Both the position numbers and the translations under genes were made by a program. The notes beneath the pieces were generated by a model. That model had not been told where the DNA came from and made no database searches. It saw only the letters and a list, made by a program, of their open reading frames with translations. Below are positions 4,126 through 7,523 of a DNA stretch of 7,523 nucleotides, piece after piece. The stretch's first letter is position 1, and every line of letters begins with the position of its first letter. The stretch lies in contig JAGWGS010000057.1 in assembly GCA_028867235.1 (NCBI GenBank), positions 1-7,523 on the forward strand. Direction: 5' to 3'. The stretch comes from Nitrososphaerota archaeon (GTDB taxonomy: Archaea; Thermoproteota; Nitrososphaeria; Nitrososphaerales; Nitrosopumilaceae).

Positions 4126-4413
4126 TTAAAATAGAGATTCTACTGATTTTAGCACGCTCCACACTGGAGGAACATGGCCAAATTCGTCAAATGCTGTCTG
4201 TCTTGTCTCTCTGATTTTTCTTTTGTTGTCAGGATCATCTCGCAATAATACGACAAGGTCTTCAAGCCTATTTGCTAGTTTTTGCTGGTCTTCTCCAAAG
4301 ACACCTTGTATTGCTTTTACCTCATCTTGTGTCAAGATGGTAGGCTGTTTTTTTGACTTTGAGAGAACCATGATTATCTCATCAATTTTCTTTATTGTGC
4401 TGTCTTTGTCCAA
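4126..4413 (-). CDS. Helical soluble protein, 95 aa, probable TTG start, unknown
   Basis: It is a charged, mainly helical protein (STIKKIDEIIMVLSKSKKQP, LTQDEVKAIQGVFG, DQQKLANRLEDLVVLLRDD) with a C-terminal FGHVPPVWSVLKSV. It has no Cys, signal peptide or membrane helix. No ATG exists upstream of Met15 in this frame. The TTG at 4411-4413 is preferred because TTAAATAA (4437-4444 on this strand) is centred 27-28 bp upstream, which is the leaderless spacing, and because it keeps the first helix whole. The alternative ATG at 4369-4371 would give 81 residues. No family is recognised. It diverges from the 54-aa gene. Confidence 0.72.
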   Translation of the reverse strand: MDKDSTIKKIDEIIMVLSKSKKQPTILTQDEVKAIQGVFGEDQQKLANRLEDLVVLLRDDPDNKRKIRETRQTAFDEFGHVPPVWSVLKSVESLF

Positions 4414-4436
4414 CGTTTTTTGGTATAATTGACCAA

Positions 4437-4444
4437 TTATTTAA
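4437..4444 (-). promoter_or_regulatory. TATA box of the TTG-start helical gene
   Basis: TTAAATAA on the minus strand, centred about 27 bp upstream of the TTG at 4413. It supports a leaderless message beginning at a non-ATG codon. Confidence 0.5.
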
Positions 4445-4533
4445 GTCAAGTTCCGATTTTCAGGCAAGATCTTGAGACACATTTGATGCCAGTCCTTACA
4501 GGGTGACCTCAGATAGTGATAATCATATTGTAT

Positions 4534-4541
4534 CTTATATG
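4534..4541 (+). promoter_or_regulatory. TATA-like box of the 54-aa gene
   Basis: CTTATATG is centred 25-26 bp upstream of the ATG at 4563. It overlaps the inner ATG at 4539, which argues against the longer starts. Confidence 0.45.
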
Positions 4542-4562
4542 AAACAGTCGGACAATTATCTC

Positions 4563-4727
4563 ATGGTCATGGTAGATTTAACAGAAGAAGAGATAAAGAC
4601 AATTAGTGCCATTTTGAAATTCTCAATAGCTGCATGTCCTACAGACAGCATAACTCAGGAAGTAGAGATTGATGCAGACAAGCTTGATAAGCTGTCACAA
4701 AAAATGGACAAGAGTCTAGAGGAATAA
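4563..4727 (+). CDS. Small acidic protein, 54 aa (up to 74 aa from GTG 4503), unknown
   Basis: From the ATG at 4563 the protein reads MVMVDLTEEEIKTISAILKF, then SIAACPTDSITQEVEI and ends in an acidic/basic helix DADKLDKLSQKMDKSLEE. It is probably two helices joined by a short loop, soluble, with one Cys. Other in-frame starts exist: GTG 4503 (74 aa), ATG 4539 (62 aa) and ATG 4569. I prefer 4563 because the TATA-like box is at the usual leaderless distance and the sequence before it looks non-coding. The pattern DLTEEEI..I...LKF resembles short conserved thaumarchaeal proteins I have seen, but I cannot name the family. Confidence 0.7.
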   Translation: MVMVDLTEEEIKTISAILKFSIAACPTDSITQEVEIDADKLDKLSQKMDKSLEE

Positions 4728-4760
4728 AAAGCAATGTTACCATAAAATCATGCAGAGAAT

Positions 4761-4814
4761 TACATGTATCAATGTTGTTTATGGTATTTGATTGTTCGAT
4801 CATAGATACATGTA
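4761..4814. repeat. Long-armed inverted repeat upstream of the secreted protein gene
   Basis: TACATGTATC (4761-4770) pairs perfectly with GATACATGTA (4805-4814). After one mismatch the pairing continues for 3 bp (ATG with CAT), giving 14-nt arms around a 26-nt loop. Each arm contains the palindrome TACATGTA, so the site could also be two operator copies. It lies 34 bp after the 54-aa gene and 77 bp before the secreted protein gene. Confidence 0.5.
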
Positions 4815-4832
4815 CTGGAATGAACAACTATA

Positions 4833-4847
4833 TCTCATATTATGAGA
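4833..4847. promoter_or_regulatory. 15-bp palindrome just upstream of the secreted protein promoter
   Basis: TCTCATA-T-TATGAGA is a perfect 7-bp inverted repeat around one base. It ends 13 bp before the TATA-like box at 4861-4868, in the usual place for an archaeal regulator site. Confidence 0.5.
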
Positions 4848-4860
4848 AGGATGATCAAAG

Positions 4861-4868
4861 ATAAATAC
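4861..4868 (+). promoter_or_regulatory. TATA box of the secreted 175-aa protein gene
   Basis: ATAAATAC is centred 27-28 bp upstream of the ATG at 4892. No Shine-Dalgarno is seen, so the message is probably leaderless. Confidence 0.55.
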
Positions 4869-4891
4869 TAAAATTTCATGTACCGTAAGCA

Positions 4892-5419
4892 ATGACAAAT
4901 ACAAAACTCCTCTTAGCATTTGCTTTACCAGCAATTGCATTGCTAGCAGCAGTACCGACAATCCAAGCATTTGCAGATGGAAATGGATCTACAGGTCAAT
5001 CATTCAACACCGGAACCATGAATGGTTACTCTAGTTCTATACCAGGTTCAGCGTATACACCTGCAACAGCTAGCCTGAATGGACAGATAATTACAAAATC
5101 AGATGGTACATCCAACCTATCACCACTCAGTGGTACTATCACAGTAGGTGATCAGACTGGAACCGTGCAACTCAAACCAACTGGTGCAATAACTAGTTCC
5201 TCCTATTCAGATTGGTATTGTGGTACTACAACTCAGAACATACAGCTTGGAATCGCCAAGACAATTGGCAATGGGCCAGCAGTGAAGGGCATAGCCATTT
5301 TAGAATGGACAACCTCTACAAACTGTGGTAACTACGAAGTTGCTCAATTCCTCACACAGGGTAACACGGGTTCAATAAGCACAGTATATGTAGCTGCAAA
5401 CCATAGTCCACTAGGTTAG
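4892..5419 (+). CDS. Secreted cell-surface-type protein, 175 aa, unknown function
   Basis: A clear signal peptide (MTNTKLLLAFALPAIALLAA, with a likely cut after QAFA near residue 28) is followed by a Gly/Ser/Thr/Asn-rich mature region. First comes a low-complexity stretch (GNGSTGQSFNTGTMNGYSSS), then strands such as LNGQIITKSDGTSNL and SGTITVGDQTGTVQLK. Two Cys, about residues 110 and 134, could pair outside the cell. There is no second membrane helix or sorting motif, so it is probably released or loosely attached. The composition resembles the secreted beta-rich proteins typical of archaeal surfaces. No enzyme motif or family is recognised. It has its own promoter, two upstream inverted repeats and a T-rich terminator. 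Confidence 0.8.
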   Translation: MTNTKLLLAFALPAIALLAAVPTIQAFADGNGSTGQSFNTGTMNGYSSSIPGSAYTPATASLNGQIITKSDGTSNLSPLSGTITVGDQTGTVQLKPTGAITSSSYSDWYCGTTTQNIQLGIAKTIGNGPAVKGIAILEWTTSTNCGNYEVAQFLTQGNTGSISTVYVAANHSPLG

Positions 5420-5435
5420 AAAATTCTCCTTTCCT

Positions 5436-5448
5436 CTTTTTATTTTTC
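5436..5448 (+). terminator. T-rich terminator after the secreted protein gene
   Basis: CTTTTTATTTTTC, two runs of five T about 17 bp after the stop codon, is a typical archaeal intrinsic terminator. Confidence 0.5.
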
Positions 5449-5500
5449 AAATTCAGATACAGTGCACAATTTTATGCCAATCCCAAATATAAAAAAAGTT

Positions 5501-5646
5501 CTAATCCCCTGAAAGCATTTTTGCAATAGAGCCATCTTGTTCCAAGGCGGACTTGAATGACTGTAGTGGAGTTACTTTCCATTTCACCATTCATCCTTCA
5601 TTGGGATTAGACCATCAATGTTTTCTGCTTCAACTAGATATTGCAT
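5501..5646 (-). pseudogene. Remnant of a small gene with its middle deleted (muconolactone-isomerase-like ends)
   Basis: Two short minus-strand ORFs overlap by 7 bp in different frames. The first, from the ATG at 5646 to the TGA at 5584, is MQYLVEAENIDGLIPMKDEW. The second, from the ATG at 5590 to the TAG at 5501, begins MVKWKVTPLQSFKSALEQDG and ends IAKMLSGD. The first looks like the opening strand and loop, and the second like the last strand and tail (W-x-V-T-P-L-x-S-F), of the ~90-100-residue ferredoxin-fold family related to muconolactone isomerase / YCII-like proteins as I remember it. About 45-50 middle residues and the reading frame are missing. The simplest reading is an internal deletion with frameshift. 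Family assignment is from memory of the pattern. Two genuine tiny genes is the alternative. Confidence 0.5.
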
Positions 5647-5977
5647 GTACTAACAATGGTATCAGAATTAGATAAGATTTGTTAGACTCGTTTTGCAAAA
5701 CAACTACAATGTTTAGATCTGTGTTTATTACATCCAATTATCTCATGGTCTTTACAACCACAAAGGACGATCAATATCTTCTACACAAGGAAAAAACATA
5801 GTGGAAAAGGCTGAGATATTTGTCAATAAAGCAGTAGAAATTCTTAAAATTTGATAAACTCAAGATTCTTTTCTTTTTAGACCATAGTGGTTTGGTGTTT
5901 TTTCAAATTTTGTCAACGACTGACCATCTCTTAATGAGAATTAAGTTTTGTCGTTATTTGTTTTAATTATTGTTATG
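5647..5977. other. Gene-poor spacer, with a possible decayed reading frame on the plus strand
   Basis: This stretch of about 330 bp has no intact gene. One plus frame (5709-5801) gives MFRSVFITSNYLMVFTTTKD plus 10 residues. A second plus frame, closing at the TGA at 5852-5854, ends KNIVEKAEIFVNKAVEILKI, which looks protein-like but has no start codon. A one-base shift would join them, so this may be another remnant. The rest is AT-rich with no recognised RNA or mobile element. Confidence 0.25.
5930..5945. repeat. Hairpin between the spacer and the peptidase stop codon
   Basis: CTTAAT-GAGA-ATTAAG is a perfect 6-bp stem with a 4-nt loop, 33 bp beyond the 3' end of the peptidase gene. It could mark the end of that transcript, although no T-run follows it on the minus strand. 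Confidence 0.3.
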
Positions 5978-7523
5978 CTAGGTGACTTGGAATGTGGTAG
6001 AGCCACTTCCAGAAGTGTATCCTGATGCAGACGCCTTTGCATTAACAGTATATGTACCCAATGGAGCATGTTTGCCTATGTTATAAGTAAATGTGATGGA
6101 ACCATTGGAGCCTGTTGTTCCAGTAGATTGTGAAGTAGAACTGTTAGGAGCTGTAACTGAGACTGTCACAGATGCACCACTAATTGGAGTCGAATTTGAG
6201 AGGACTTGAACTGTAATATGAGCATGTCCTCCCCGAAGATAAGACGTGTGGTCAGTGGTCACAGAGACAGAAAGCGTAGGAGTTTGTTGCGGTGTTGCAC
6301 TTGCTTCATTTGAAGCTGTAGATTCACCAATTGCATTTACTGCAGTAACTTTGTAATAATATGTTTGACCGTTTGTTAGACTCGAGTCAGTATAACTTGT
6401 AGAGGTTGCACTTGCAATAGGTACTGTGTTTTCTCCACCGGATGTGGTACCACGATAAATGTTGTAACTAGTAATAGCAGAACCACCATTTGATGCAGGC
6501 TGACTCCAGGTCAATGATACTTGGGCAGTACCAGCGTTTGCAATCAAGTTTTGAGGTGCAGAAGGTACAGTCTGAACTACAGGCTTGGTAAGATATGAAA
6601 TCAAATTATTTGCACGTGGACTTCCAAGACCTGTCACTTCATCGTATCCTGTTATTGCAGTACATACAGCACCACAATTTCCATTAGTTCCAGATGTAAT
6701 ATCATGATAATTATTCAAGTACGGATTTGTTTGAGGATTTGACTGCGAACCTGTTGCTGCATTATACAATGCGGTGTTTGTTACAAATGAGGATGATGCA
6801 AGATTTGCTCCCATGCTATTTGAAATTGCAGAAATCGCTGCCCATTGTGGTGTTCCTGCACTTGTACCACCCACGACCCACCATCCACTTTGGCCATTAA
6901 CTGGCACACTGTCATATACATAGACTCCTGTGTTTGGATTTCCGTTGTATGCTACATCAGGAATTGCTCTTTTAGAATTTGAGACAAAATTCTTCTGATA
7001 ACTTGGTTGTGGCACATATTTGCTAAATCCTCCGCCACTGCCAGACCAGGCTGTTTCACTTAGCCAGTTACCTGAACTATCAGTATTAAGAGTTGTACCA
7101 CCCACAGATACCACATAAGGAGATGCTGCAGGCCATTCTGCTCCATGGCCACCATCACCTGAAGCTACAAAAAAGCTTGCACTAGTACTAGTAAAATAAG
7201 AATCATAATTACTCTCAGTTGAAAACTCGCTCCCGCCCCAACTGTTTGATACTTGTTGTGCGCCTGATGCTACAGCGGTGTTTTCACCAGCTAGAAGATT
7301 TCCTAAGGTACTATCAAGTGACTCTACAAGAACTATTTTTGCACCAGGTGCTACAGAATGAGCCCATTGTACATCAAGCGATATCTCCATTGCCCATCCA
7401 GAATCAGTTGTAATTCCAGTTGGTGCAGATTTGACAAAACATCCGTTTGCAACAGTACAAGTCGGCAGACCAAATTGTGTATCAAATGTTTGTAAATCAG
7501 ATTCCACATTTGGATCATTGTAT
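5978..7523 (-). CDS. Secreted S53 (sedolisin-type) serine-carboxyl peptidase with FN3 and Ig-like domains, 5' end outside window
   Basis: The open frame reaches the right edge (upstream residues YNDPN), so the signal peptide, propeptide and first part of the catalytic domain are missing. Numbering from the codon at 7505-7507: Glu41 and Asp45 (WAMEISLDVQW) are the catalytic acid pair, Asp118 (ASGDGG) is the oxyanion Asp, and Ser216 (GGTSAGTPQW) is the nucleophile. Asp269-Ile270 and GYDEVTGLGSP (287-297) form the calcium site. All hallmark S53 residues are present, so the enzyme should be active outside the cell, cutting proteins best at low pH (family knowledge). A fibronectin type III domain (about 314-406, SAPQNL..., NGQTYYYKVTAVNA) and an Ig-like beta domain (about 411-509) follow, probably for surface or substrate attachment. 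Cys17/23 and Cys278/282 are possible disulfides. The GTG at 7507 is internal, not the true start. Confidence 0.93.
   Translation of the reverse strand, partial: YNDPNVESDLQTFDTQFGLPTCTVANGCFVKSAPTGITTDSGWAMEISLDVQWAHSVAPGAKIVLVESLDSTLGNLLAGENTAVASGAQQVSNSWGGSEFSTESNYDSYFTSTSASFFVASGDGGHGAEWPAASPYVVSVGGTTLNTDSSGNWLSETAWSGSGGGFSKYVPQPSYQKNFVSNSKRAIPDVAYNGNPNTGVYVYDSVPVNGQSGWWVVGGTSAGTPQWAAISAISNSMGANLASSSFVTNTALYNAATGSQSNPQTNPYLNNYHDITSGTNGNCGAVCTAITGYDEVTGLGSPRANNLISYLTKPVVQTVPSAPQNLIANAGTAQVSLTWSQPASNGGSAITSYNIYRGTTSGGENTVPIASATSTSYTDSSLTNGQTYYYKVTAVNAIGESTASNEASATPQQTPTLSVSVTTDHTSYLRGGHAHITVQVLSNSTPISGASVTVSVTAPNSSTSQSTGTTGSNGSITFTYNIGKHAPLGTYTVNAKASASGYTSGSGSTTFQVT

Noticed and set aside
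7219..7413. Plus-strand frame of 64 codons inside the peptidase gene
   Set aside because: It is antisense to conserved S53 catalytic-domain sequence and is therefore a shadow.
1..7523. tRNA, rRNA, CRISPR array, insertion sequence or phage module
   Set aside because: I saw no cloverleaf, no regularly spaced repeat series, no transposase or integrase motif and no target-site duplications on either strand.

Overview
The window looks like an AT-rich chromosomal stretch from an ammonia-oxidising-type archaeon (Thaumarchaeota/Nitrososphaerota). A soil, possibly acid-tolerant, relative of Nitrosotalea is my best guess. This is inference. The support is: archaeal TATA-like boxes centred about 24-29 bp upstream of start codons with no leader and no Shine-Dalgarno (leaderless mRNAs); many very small genes on both strands; a winged-helix regulator with membrane segments; zinc-ribbon microproteins; and a secreted S53 (sedolisin, acid serine-carboxyl) peptidase carrying a fibronectin III domain. 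I see no tRNA, rRNA, insertion sequence or CRISPR array.

Left part (1-1776): a possible partial gene leaving the left edge, a 74-residue two-helix membrane protein, and then the most interesting locus. A 104-residue exported, single-span membrane protein (minus strand) and a 264-residue membrane-anchored winged-helix regulator (plus strand) diverge from a 98-bp spacer. That spacer holds a perfect 10-bp inverted repeat. The outward-facing part of the regulator and the outward-facing part of its neighbour are clearly related (17 of 30 residues identical, including AGSGTPF), and both end in a membrane helix with an R-A at its inner edge. This suggests a one-component, membrane-tethered regulator paired with a small look-alike partner, both controlled from one shared operator.

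Middle (1777-4727): small, mostly unrecognised genes. They are a two-gene minus-strand set (a zinc-binding 88-mer and a charged helical protein), a 46-residue double-CxxC zinc ribbon on the plus strand, a translationally coupled minus pair (a 43-residue ORF and a helical repeat protein, with the only consensus Shine-Dalgarno noticed here), a 95-residue soluble protein, a small exported protein, a helical protein with a probable TTG start, and a 54-residue protein.

Right part (4728-7523): a secreted 175-residue surface-type protein preceded by two inverted repeats; a spacer of about 560 bp holding the wreck of a small gene whose two ends survive in different frames, and possibly another remnant; and the C-terminal 515 codons of an S53 peptidase with FN3 and Ig-like domains that runs off the right edge. 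Apart from the regulator pair and the two short minus-strand sets, most genes look like single, independently promoted units.
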